Below, piece after piece: positions 21,634-27,777 of a stretch of 27,777 nt of DNA (its first letter is position 1; every line of letters begins with the position of its first letter). Made by a program: the position numbers and the translations under genes. The notes beneath the pieces are model-generated. The model was not told where the DNA came from. It saw only the letters and a list, made by a program, of their open reading frames with translations, and ran no database searches. Location of the stretch: the IMG/VR virus record IMGVR_UViG_3300027733_000172, positions 1-27,777 of that record, one strand, 5' to 3'. This DNA comes from a virus.

Positions 21634-22025
21634 GATCGGCATCTCCATCTCTTCAAAGAAGCAGCTTTACGTGTTGGTCTGCCCTTTTCGTCTTTCATGG
21701 GCCCAGGCATTCCACTCATGCGAGCGCAGAAAGATTTACGGCGACCAGCAGCTTTTGAACCTGGTTTAACTTTACCAGTAACAGCAGTCTGAATACCGAA
21801 GTGCTTTGCACCTTTACGAGTTAGACCAGCACCAGATTCTGTTGAACGATAATAGCCTTTAGAATCTGCACCGCGTTCAGTGATGATCTCTTCTTTTACA
21901 GGAACACAGTTAGGAACTTCTTTGCCGTTCTTATTTTTCTTGCCAATCATCTCGTAGCCTTTCCAGCAAGGATCGGCTCCTTTCATTTTCTTGGCTTCAG
22001 AATAAAAATGCGAGAACTTTTTCAT
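21630..22025 (-). CDS. DUF6321-like phage protein
   Basis: A 131-aa basic protein. DPCWKGYEMIGKKNKNGKEV in the first third and, later, KGYYRSTESGAGLTRKGAKH with KVKPGSKAAGRRKSFCARMS match the Cys- and Lys-rich domain I associate with DUF6321, found in virion-associated proteins of T4-like phages. The very basic, Cys-containing chain could bind DNA in the head. Its start MKKFSHFYSEAKK resembles that of the neighbour at 21433-21633. Confidence 0.75.
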   Translation of the reverse strand: MKKFSHFYSEAKKMKGADPCWKGYEMIGKKNKNGKEVPNCVPVKEEIITERGADSKGYYRSTESGAGLTRKGAKHFGIQTAVTGKVKPGSKAAGRRKSFCARMSGMPGPMKDEKGRPTRKAASLKRWRCRS

Positions 22026-23666
22026 TTAGTTTTTCTTATCCGATTCCATGTAATCAGCAACAGTGTCTAGATAGTCAGCAGCCATAGTTAGCTTAGACTG
22101 TACCCAAGCTTCTAGATTGCCTTCGCCCTTGAGCATACCCATTAGACGCTCAATAGAACGTGAAGCAGTTGTTAGCTGATTGCGAGCCATTTCGTACTCG
22201 TAGTCATGCTCTTCTTTTGTTAGCTTCTGTACATCAGCCTGTGCTTTGTCTGCCTTAGCAGCCTGGCGCTTTAAATGTGCATGAAACATTCTTGCGCGTG
22301 AGCCAGAAGCACTTTTGCCTGGATTGTGCTTGAACTTATATGCTAGATGATGAAGCGAATTCTTATGTTCAGAAGGTAACGCATGAAAGTCTTCGTCTGC
22401 GCCACCGTGCTTTTTAAGAATGTCACGTGCCTCTACTGGATCAACAGCTTCAAACATTTCAACTTCTTCGCCCATTCTTTTTAGACGATTAATTTCGCTT
22501 TGACCGCTTTTAAATGCTTTCTTTTCTTCACGTTCTTTTTTACCCATAGCTAGAATACGTTGACCAGCTTCTGGATCGTGACTCATGAAACTCATGACTC
22601 TTTTCTTCTTTGACACTGCTTCATCGACAACTTCGTTTTCTTCTTTTGTATATTTTGGATCACGATATTTTTCGTAATTCTTTTTCCAGTGTGATGTAGC
22701 AGTATCATGATCTTTAGAAGAAAATTTAACTTTTCCTTCATGATCTAGAACCTGCCAATCTTGTTTGAGTTTGCTTACATAAGGTTTAATTTCTTCATCG
22801 ACAGCCTGAACTTCTTCCTTGACGCCACCAACACGCTTAAACTTACGTTCCCAAACGCTATGATCTTTACCAGTTTGTTCGCCAGCAGATTTTAATACCC
22901 AACCAATACCTTTGGGACGTTCTCCTTTAGGATGTTTAATTGTTTCTGTTTCGAGTTTTTCATTAATCCGCTCGACTTCTTCGTTACGATCCATACCTTT
23001 GACTTTAGGTTCTTCAAGACCGTAATTCTTATCGCCCCACTTTTTCTTAAGTGCTAAGGCATTACCTGCTTTGCGTTCTGGATCGCCCCTAGTTTTGTCA
23101 ATATAACGAGTAAGAGTACCACTACGATCTAATTCATCCACCTGCTCTACTTCTTCGTTTGCTGCCTTTAATGAAGCAGCAACGCGAGGATGTTTTGACA
23201 GATCTGGACGAATCTTTTCGATAGCGGAAATGGCACCTGTCATATTGCCGCCTACATAACGTTTATCGTGTGGAATACCTGTAGCCATCTTGACTTCTTT
23301 ATCAGATGCCTTTTCATCCACCTGCTCGACTTCTTCGTTAGTACTGTGTCCATATTTCTTTTTATACCAAGTTGGCATACCGTTGGTCTTTCTGAAATGT
23401 CTCACTGTGGCGGAGTCATTTGCTTGATCGCGGTATTTGTTCTCAGCAGTGGTGTTGTGGCTCTTCATTGCTTCAGCAGCAGCATGTGCATCTTTAGCAA
23501 TGTGAATCAATGCCGCATCAGACTTCTTGTGGTATTCGTGACCTTCTAATGGATGTCTCTGTGAAGGACGGCCTTCATCTAAACGGGCTTCTGACATACA
23601 AGCGCAAGGGGTTTTGCCGCAGTCTGAACACATTTTTGGTTTAAAGTCTTTGAGCTTCTTAGCCAT
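22026..23666 (-). CDS. Large modular protein with repeated EEVExVDE linkers
   Basis: A 546-aa Lys/Glu-rich protein. It starts with a CSDCGKTPCACM cysteine cluster, probably metal-binding. It is then built of short modules separated by a linker: NEEVEQVDE (twice), NEEVERINE, KEEVQAVDE, ENEVVDEA and EEVEMFEAVD. The modules include a FSSKDHDTATSHWKKNYEKY segment and an EARDILKKHGGADEDFHAL segment, both with relatives in the gene at 26502-27683. Two 26-bp DNA copies of the linker sequence (23134-23159 and 23314-23339) differ at one base. A late promoter lies 80 bp upstream within the preceding gene. An internal head or scaffold-like protein is likely, with the linkers perhaps acting as protease or binding sites. 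Confidence 0.75.
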   Translation of the reverse strand: MAKKLKDFKPKMCSDCGKTPCACMSEARLDEGRPSQRHPLEGHEYHKKSDAALIHIAKDAHAAAEAMKSHNTTAENKYRDQANDSATVRHFRKTNGMPTWYKKKYGHSTNEEVEQVDEKASDKEVKMATGIPHDKRYVGGNMTGAISAIEKIRPDLSKHPRVAASLKAANEEVEQVDELDRSGTLTRYIDKTRGDPERKAGNALALKKKWGDKNYGLEEPKVKGMDRNEEVERINEKLETETIKHPKGERPKGIGWVLKSAGEQTGKDHSVWERKFKRVGGVKEEVQAVDEEIKPYVSKLKQDWQVLDHEGKVKFSSKDHDTATSHWKKNYEKYRDPKYTKEENEVVDEAVSKKKRVMSFMSHDPEAGQRILAMGKKEREEKKAFKSGQSEINRLKRMGEEVEMFEAVDPVEARDILKKHGGADEDFHALPSEHKNSLHHLAYKFKHNPGKSASGSRARMFHAHLKRQAAKADKAQADVQKLTKEEHDYEYEMARNQLTTASRSIERLMGMLKGEGNLEAWVQSKLTMAADYLDTVADYMESDKKN

Positions 23667-24058
23667 TAAATTCTCCTTAACTTGTCTTGTATGTCTGGAT
23701 TAGAAATTATTTTCTCATTCAAAATTGTTTCGCCAGTTATACCTATATTTATAATTCTGTCAGGCATATAGTTAAGAAGTTCAAGGAACGGTTTCAGCAT
23801 TTCCTTGTGGTCATGCAGTTTGAAGAACAATAGCCTTGTTGCTGCTGTAACACCAAAGATGTTGTAGAGAATGATGATATGATTTAATATCAGTCTTTCT
23901 CTAAGATCACCTGTTTCTGCGTATATGTTGAATAGTCTACGGATGTACTTAAATCTCTTTAGGTCATCATAAAACTCTAGCGTGTCATAACATTGAGCGT
24001 TGTTATAATATTTTGCAGCATAAAGTAGAAAATTCGTTTCGTCAAGTTTTTCATTCAT
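23666..24058 (-). CDS. Conserved-type phage hypothetical protein
   Basis: A 130-aa, mostly helical protein (NFLLYAAKYYNNAQCYDTLE, FKYIRRLFNIY, RLILNHIIILYNIFG). It resembles a protein I recall as conserved among marine T4-like phages near the structural genes, with no known function. Its stop overlaps the start of the modular gene (TAATG-type, 23666), and it contains the minus-strand late promoter for that gene at 23746-23753. Confidence 0.7.
   Translation of the reverse strand: MNEKLDETNFLLYAAKYYNNAQCYDTLEFYDDLKRFKYIRRLFNIYAETGDLRERLILNHIIILYNIFGVTAATRLLFFKLHDHKEMLKPFLELLNYMPDRIINIGITGETILNEKIISNPDIQDKLRRI
23746..23753 (-). promoter_or_regulatory. T4-type late promoter inside the upstream gene
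   Basis: TATAAATA on the minus strand, 80 bp before the ATG at 23666, within the coding sequence of the gene at 23666-24058. It would give the modular protein gene and those after it extra late expression. An 8-bp motif in AT-rich DNA can arise by chance. Confidence 0.5.
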
Positions 24059-24064
24059 TAAAAA

Positions 24065-24646
24065 TTAATATCCTATGGCGAGGTACTCTACGCTAATTGC
24101 GGTTGTTGTTGAACCTGTGCGAATAGTCGCTACAGTAGTGTTTGGAGCAGCAACATGATATGCTACGTTAGCAGAGCCGATGACGTTCATAGAAACGTGC
24201 TGGCAAGCAGTTGGAAACGCAACCGAGAATGTAGCGTTGCCTGTAGAGTTGTTAGCAACAACAGTACCCCATTGCATGAGTACACCGTTGGGCAAATACG
24301 TATAACCATTAGCAGCTTTTGAACTGCTGCCTAATGATATACCAGCATTTGCGCTGAATGTGATTGTGTTGCTAAATGTCTGAGTGTTTGACCAAGTGTA
24401 TTGAGCAGAGGCGTTTGCTGTGCCGACAGAGCCAGTATAGCCTAGTGAACCAGCGTAACCAGTAGCGCCGACAGAGCCAGCGTAACCAATACTGCCTGTA
24501 TAGCCTACAGTGCCTAGATTAGCTACAGAAATAGTTTTGAGTACAGCAGTAGATGCTGCATTGGATAAAATTACAAGTCTATCCGTTGACAGCCGAGTGT
24601 TGGCTACAGGAAGATCAGTGAATTTCTTTGGACCGTTTGATGACAT
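24065..24646 (-). CDS. Tail-fibre-type protein with collagen-like repeats and gp53-like C-terminus
   Basis: A 193-aa protein. A short N-terminal region is followed by collagen-like GYTGSxGYAGS repeats (about residues 48-75), which usually trimerise. A beta-rich end then carries YTYLPNGVLMQWGTV and TFSVAFPTACQHV, the pattern of the gp53-like domain at the tip of phage fibres. That domain is a likely receptor-binding tip, so this is probably a short or accessory tail fibre that helps recognise the host. The terminator just upstream (24685-24712) separates it from the previous structural gene. Confidence 0.85.
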   Translation of the reverse strand: MSSNGPKKFTDLPVANTRLSTDRLVILSNAASTAVLKTISVANLGTVGYTGSIGYAGSVGATGYAGSLGYTGSVGTANASAQYTWSNTQTFSNTITFSANAGISLGSSSKAANGYTYLPNGVLMQWGTVVANNSTGNATFSVAFPTACQHVSMNVIGSANVAYHVAAPNTTVATIRTGSTTTAISVEYLAIGY

Positions 24647-24684
24647 TATAACTTATCCGTTAGTTTACAAAATGTGAAGAAACT

Positions 24685-24712
24685 GGGGCGTACCCTATTA
24701 CAGATACGCCCC
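24685..24712 (-). terminator. Probable Rho-independent terminator
   Basis: A perfect 8-bp inverted repeat, GGGGCGTA and TACGCCCC, with a 12-base loop, follows the stop of the 24732-26255 gene on the minus strand. It is followed by AGTTTCTT, only moderately T-rich, so the hairpin is firm but strand and strength are less certain. Confidence 0.65.
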
Positions 24713-24731
24713 ATATTTTATCAACTAGCTA

Positions 24732-26255
24732 TCAACTGTCTGGGAAGGCGATATCGTCAATATCGTTACCAGTGACAGTACGCATAGCAACTAGTGTCTC
24801 GTACTGTACACGACCAGCACGACCGCCGGTGCCTACTGTACGCTTGACCCACCCAGCGTTCATCTTAGCGGGCTGACCTGAGCCTAATGTAGCAGTAGCA
24901 GTTGCAGCAGTGCCGCCAACAATCTGGAAGTACTGAGCATTGTTACCTGTACCACTGATATCAATAACTGTTTCAGTTGTATAAGTTAGACCAGTTAGAG
25001 TACCAGCACTTGTTGTTAGTGCGCCACCGGCTTCAGTAGTTAGAGTAAAGCCAGTAACGTTTGGCGATGTACCAGTTACAGCAGAAACCTTATATGTAGT
25101 TCCTGTTGCATAGCCAGTAATAGTGCCTGTGCCTGCACGTGTACCAGTAATAGTAATACGATCAGCAGCAGCTAGTGTTGAAGCACCGCAAGTGAACTGA
25201 CCAGTAGTGCCGCTAACAGCTACAGTAGCAGCTAGAGTACCAGTTGTGTTTGCAGCCTTAACTTCAAAGGCGTTAGCAGTTAGACCAGCAGTTGCAACAT
25301 AGTATGTTGTATTGTTTGCTAGGCCTGTTGCAGCAGCGCCTGTTGAATTAAAGTACTTCAGTGAAGCGCCAGCAGCTTGACCGTGTGTTGTATAGTTTAC
25401 TGTGTCGAGTGTAGTATTAACAGAAGCAGTAGCAACAGTCAATACTGGAACGTTAACTGTAACAGCAGGAGCAGCTAGATAAGCAGAGCCTACGTTTGTT
25501 ACTGTAATTGCAGTTACAGCGCCAGCAGAGATAGCTGCTGTAGCAGTTGCAGTGTCACCAGTTAGTGTCTGGCTGCTGTTGCCTGTGCCGCTTAAATTGA
25601 TATAAGTGCCAGCTTGAGCATTTGATAGTGATGATGCCAACTGAAATGTATTAACACCAGTATTGATTACATAGTAAGCAGTAGCATCTGATAGACCACC
25701 GAGAACTGTGCCGCCAGCAGCGCCGTATGTTAGCTTTGTACCAGTCAGTAAGCCGTGATTGGTTACTGTGATATTTTCGGTAGTTGTGTTGACTGCTGTT
25801 GTTGCAATTGTTAGTGCAGTAGGACCAGCAAGAGTAACAACAGGAGCTTCAACGTAAACGCCGCCGCCTTGAATCAAGCCAATGCTTGTTACGTTATCGC
25901 CACCAGCAGCAATTTCTGATGTGTCGATGCCGAAGATTGTAGAAATGTTGTTCTGACCAGTAGGAGTATTTCCATCGAAATAAGCATACTTTGGTTGCTG
26001 CTGAATTGTTACGTTTGCAGCGGCAACTGTTGCTGATGAGCCAGGAAATACGTCTGAAAGTGTTAGAGCCGTATTGCTAGTGATTGATAGAACACGGTTT
26101 CTTGAAGTCGTGCCTGAAACAATGCGTAGAACATCGCCTGGCTGAAAATCTACCTGAAACTTTGTGCCTGTGCCAGTGACAGCCGCGCTGCCGTTGGTTG
26201 CTGCAATGCTTGTGCCTTGAATAGCGCCAGCATCGTTATTACCCCATAGTGCCAT
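24732..26255 (-). CDS. Repeat-rich phage structural protein
   Basis: A 507-aa Thr/Ala/Gly/Ser-rich, beta-structured protein. It begins MALWGNNDAGAIQGTSIAAT and ends WVKRTVGTGGRAGRVQYETL then VTGNDIDDIAFPDS, termini I recall from virion structural proteins of marine T4-like phages. The middle holds at least two degenerate domains built around NHGLLTGTKLTYG and THGQAAGASLKYFN, each followed by GL-x3-T-x-YYV and NxFxL. Such repeats suggest a surface-exposed decoration or fibre protein. AAGGAGAAG before the ATG is a strong ribosome-binding site and expression should be high. Confidence 0.82.
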   Translation of the reverse strand: MALWGNNDAGAIQGTSIAATNGSAAVTGTGTKFQVDFQPGDVLRIVSGTTSRNRVLSITSNTALTLSDVFPGSSATVAAANVTIQQQPKYAYFDGNTPTGQNNISTIFGIDTSEIAAGGDNVTSIGLIQGGGVYVEAPVVTLAGPTALTIATTAVNTTTENITVTNHGLLTGTKLTYGAAGGTVLGGLSDATAYYVINTGVNTFQLASSLSNAQAGTYINLSGTGNSSQTLTGDTATATAAISAGAVTAITVTNVGSAYLAAPAVTVNVPVLTVATASVNTTLDTVNYTTHGQAAGASLKYFNSTGAAATGLANNTTYYVATAGLTANAFEVKAANTTGTLAATVAVSGTTGQFTCGASTLAAADRITITGTRAGTGTITGYATGTTYKVSAVTGTSPNVTGFTLTTEAGGALTTSAGTLTGLTYTTETVIDISGTGNNAQYFQIVGGTAATATATLGSGQPAKMNAGWVKRTVGTGGRAGRVQYETLVAMRTVTGNDIDDIAFPDS

Positions 26256-26330
26256 TTTCTTCTCCTTGATACTCGGGAATCCGCCCGGCCGGTTTAGAAG
26301 ATTTGTTCTTCAGTTACTTACTTATCGTTT

Positions 26331-26501
26331 TTAATCCGAAGACTTTTCAACAAACTCAGAATGACGAACAACCGCTACACTTGGAGTAATGCGTACAACG
26401 GGGTCACCAGACATTTTTACTTGAACTCTTTCGTTGTTCTTAAGTTCTTTCTGCTGTACCCCGTTGTTGAGCAATACAATCTTATTAGCAATAATAGTCA
26501 A
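26331..26501 (-). CDS. 56-aa TTG-start small protein
   Basis: Read on the minus strand, a 56-aa frame starts with TTG at 26499-26501, directly after the stop of the preceding gene. AGGA lies 8 bases before it inside that gene's end. The product starts (M)TIIANKIVLLNNGVQQKEL and looks like a small beta-rich domain (VQVKMSGDPVVRIT, SVAVVRHSEF). It fills most of the gap between two structural genes. No family is recognised, and the rare start codon leaves doubt. The remaining bases up to 26256 hold a GC-rich CCGGCCGG palindrome and the next ribosome-binding site. Confidence 0.55.
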   Translation of the reverse strand: MTIIANKIVLLNNGVQQKELKNNERVQVKMSGDPVVRITPSVAVVRHSEFVEKSSD

Positions 26502-27683
26502 TTACTTGTTCCTGTTGAACTCTTCTTCTTTTGCAATCTTACGAATATCACGATTCTGAGACATAATTTCACGAATTGAACTCTCTACGCCACGGAAACG
26601 ATTTGCTTCTGTAGCTGGAGTAACATAATGTCTCTCAGGTGCAGGAGTTTGAGCTTCTTCAGCGACAATCCAAGACTCTTTAATTGTATATCCAGTGTTC
26701 TTTACTAGAGGTCTGACCTTATTAGTATTTGTGTTGAACCATCTAGGATGATTGCCGTCAGCGCCACCGTGATGCTGCTGAACTTCACGTGAACCGTGTA
26801 GCTTTACGTGAGCATTAACTGCACTTGCGAATTTCGGAGAGAGTCCATGTTCTTTATAGACTGGTTTTACATTCTTTTTCCAGTGATCCTGTGCTGCTTT
26901 CACTTCTTCAGGAGAGTAGTACATACTTTTTGATGCTTCATCCATCTGCTCGACTTCTTCAGCAACAGTCTCTTCTTTACGGATCATCTTGAAATCTTGA
27001 GCGTCTAGCTTGCCGTTGTGGTTCTTATCAAGCTTCTTCTGCTTGCCGACTAGAGCTTTCTCGTCAACAGCTTCGACTTCTTCAGCTTGTGTTAGCTTGT
27101 CAAAGTCATTCTGTGACAATACGCCGTCTTCAAGAGCTTTCTGTAGCTTTTCTACGATATCTTGATCTTCTTTTACTGCTGACATAGGATGCCTCTTTTC
27201 TGGTGTGTAAGTGTTGTTAACGTGCTGCATGAAATTTTCGTGACTCGCTCCAGCGTGTTTGATGATCTTGTCTCTTGCATCTGGACTTTTGCCAGCACCA
27301 TGAAGAGAGCGAAACTTGTCTAGCACTTTTTCTCTGTGTGCAGGAGAAACTTCGTGTGACTGACCGTTTTCGAACTTAATCTTGGGAGCACCGCGTAAGT
27401 CTTTGTGCTTCAATAGCTGACCGTAGATGCCAGGAGCTTCACTATCAGACTCAGAAGAGCTTACTTCTTTCTTTGGCTTGGGAACAGTAGCAGTCTTTTC
27501 TGCTTTGGGCTTCCAGTCTTTAGGTGCCTTTAGAGAAATTCTTGCTTTGACTCTAGCTTCATCAACAGTTTCGACTTCTTCGGCAGTGGGCCGAGGAGAA
27601 GGAGCTTCTGCTGGTTTATTTAAATGTTTTTTAATTTGATCTAGCTGTCTTTTAACAACGAGAGGACGCTTTTCGTTTGACAT
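26502..27683 (-). CDS. Modular protein with EEVExVDE linkers and one EF-hand
   Basis: A 393-aa Lys/Glu-rich protein organised like the gene at 22026-23666. The linkers EEVETVDEA, EEVEAVDEK and EEVEQMDEA separate small modules. One module is an EF-hand calcium loop, DKNHNGKLDAQD, with Asp/Asn/Asp at positions 1, 3 and 9 and Asp instead of Glu at 12. Other modules (RDKIIKHAGASHENFMQHV and AAQDHWKKNVKPVYKEHG) resemble modules of the other protein, so the two are shuffled relatives. A degenerate late-type TATAATAAATA lies upstream at 27713-27723. An internal head or scaffold role is inferred only. Confidence 0.75.
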   Translation of the reverse strand: MSNEKRPLVVKRQLDQIKKHLNKPAEAPSPRPTAEEVETVDEARVKARISLKAPKDWKPKAEKTATVPKPKKEVSSSESDSEAPGIYGQLLKHKDLRGAPKIKFENGQSHEVSPAHREKVLDKFRSLHGAGKSPDARDKIIKHAGASHENFMQHVNNTYTPEKRHPMSAVKEDQDIVEKLQKALEDGVLSQNDFDKLTQAEEVEAVDEKALVGKQKKLDKNHNGKLDAQDFKMIRKEETVAEEVEQMDEASKSMYYSPEEVKAAQDHWKKNVKPVYKEHGLSPKFASAVNAHVKLHGSREVQQHHGGADGNHPRWFNTNTNKVRPLVKNTGYTIKESWIVAEEAQTPAPERHYVTPATEANRFRGVESSIREIMSQNRDIRKIAKEEEFNRNK

Positions 27684-27718
27684 TGCTGTTCCTTAAAATC
27701 TGAATTCTGTTGTATTTA

Positions 27719-27777
27719 TTATAAACGATTTTTAGTAGTAGAACGCAACATCCAACCATTTTTTGCATGTGCATCTA
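27719..27777 (-). CDS. 3' end of a gene cut by the window edge
   Basis: The minus strand reads DAHAKNGWMLRSTTKNRL and then TAA. The HAKNGWMLR block looks like the end of a conserved phage protein, but too little is present to name it. The gap to the next ATG (27683) holds the degenerate late-promoter-like sequence. Confidence 0.55.
   Translation of the reverse strand, partial: DAHAKNGWMLRSTTKNRL

Noticed and set aside
27713-27723. TATAATAAATA as a late promoter for the gene at 26502-27683
   Set aside because: It departs from TATAAATA by an insertion; plausible, but not strong enough to list as a feature.

Overview
The window reads as part of the genome of a large T4-like myovirus (a virulent tailed phage) of a Gram-negative, probably aquatic, bacterium. 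The case rests on T4-type late promoters (TATAAATA), a gp61-like primase, class Ia ribonucleotide reductase (nrdA/nrdB), flavin-dependent ThyX, a dCMP deaminase, an embedded Rz/Rz1-type spanin pair, tail-fibre and repeat-rich structural proteins, and a very dense layout with TAATG and ATGA overlaps. The Gram-negative host follows from the spanin lipoprotein, the CsgG-type outer-membrane lipoprotein and the LpxH-like hydrolase. The DNA is AT-rich and I saw no tRNA genes. Host species cannot be fixed from the sequence; SAR11- or Methylophilales-like hosts are only a guess.

Layout. 1-1500 (minus strand): small early-type genes behind sigma70-like promoters, including a ribbon-helix-helix regulator. 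1611-3366: a divergent late region. A palindromic double late promoter at 1853-1866 drives a holin-like gene to the left, and to the right two paralogous membrane proteins, a 43-aa overlapping ORF and a secreted DNA/RNA nuclease. 3371-8362 (minus): a five-gene overlapping operon csgF - csgG - curlin-like - FecR - CHASE2/adenylate cyclase behind its own late promoter (8387-8394), insulated upstream by a terminator (8401-8429). 8463-11103 (minus): a tryptophan-halogenase-like flavoprotein, two unknowns and a Gp88-family protein, from a promoter at 11134-11161 preceded by a repeat array. 11271-20089 (minus): a nucleotide-metabolism and replication run from a consensus promoter at 20125-20152: primase, metallophosphoesterase, two unknowns, thyX, a DUF6378-like protein, nrdA, speD, a GNAT acetyltransferase, nrdB, small unknowns, dCMP deaminase, a zinc ribbon and a GIY-YIG protein. 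20161-27777 (minus): lysis accessory genes (spanins, membrane proteins) and structural genes, including two modular proteins that share an EEVExVDE linker motif.

The most striking system is the late-expressed curli-type export cassette joined to a FecR protein and a CHASE2 class III adenylate cyclase. A phage would make an outer-membrane amyloid-export pore and an amyloid-like substrate, and could raise host cAMP, at the stage when virions are assembled. The second is a recurring promoter module (a GGCTAAGTCA box, TTGACT, 16 bp, TGTTAnTAT) with 37-39 bp periodic repeats upstream. Four coding stretches too short for a 60-residue cut-off were found by reading: the 43-aa ORF at 2441-2572, the zinc ribbon at 11711-11881, a TTG-start gene at 26331-26501, and the 3' end of a gene at the right edge.
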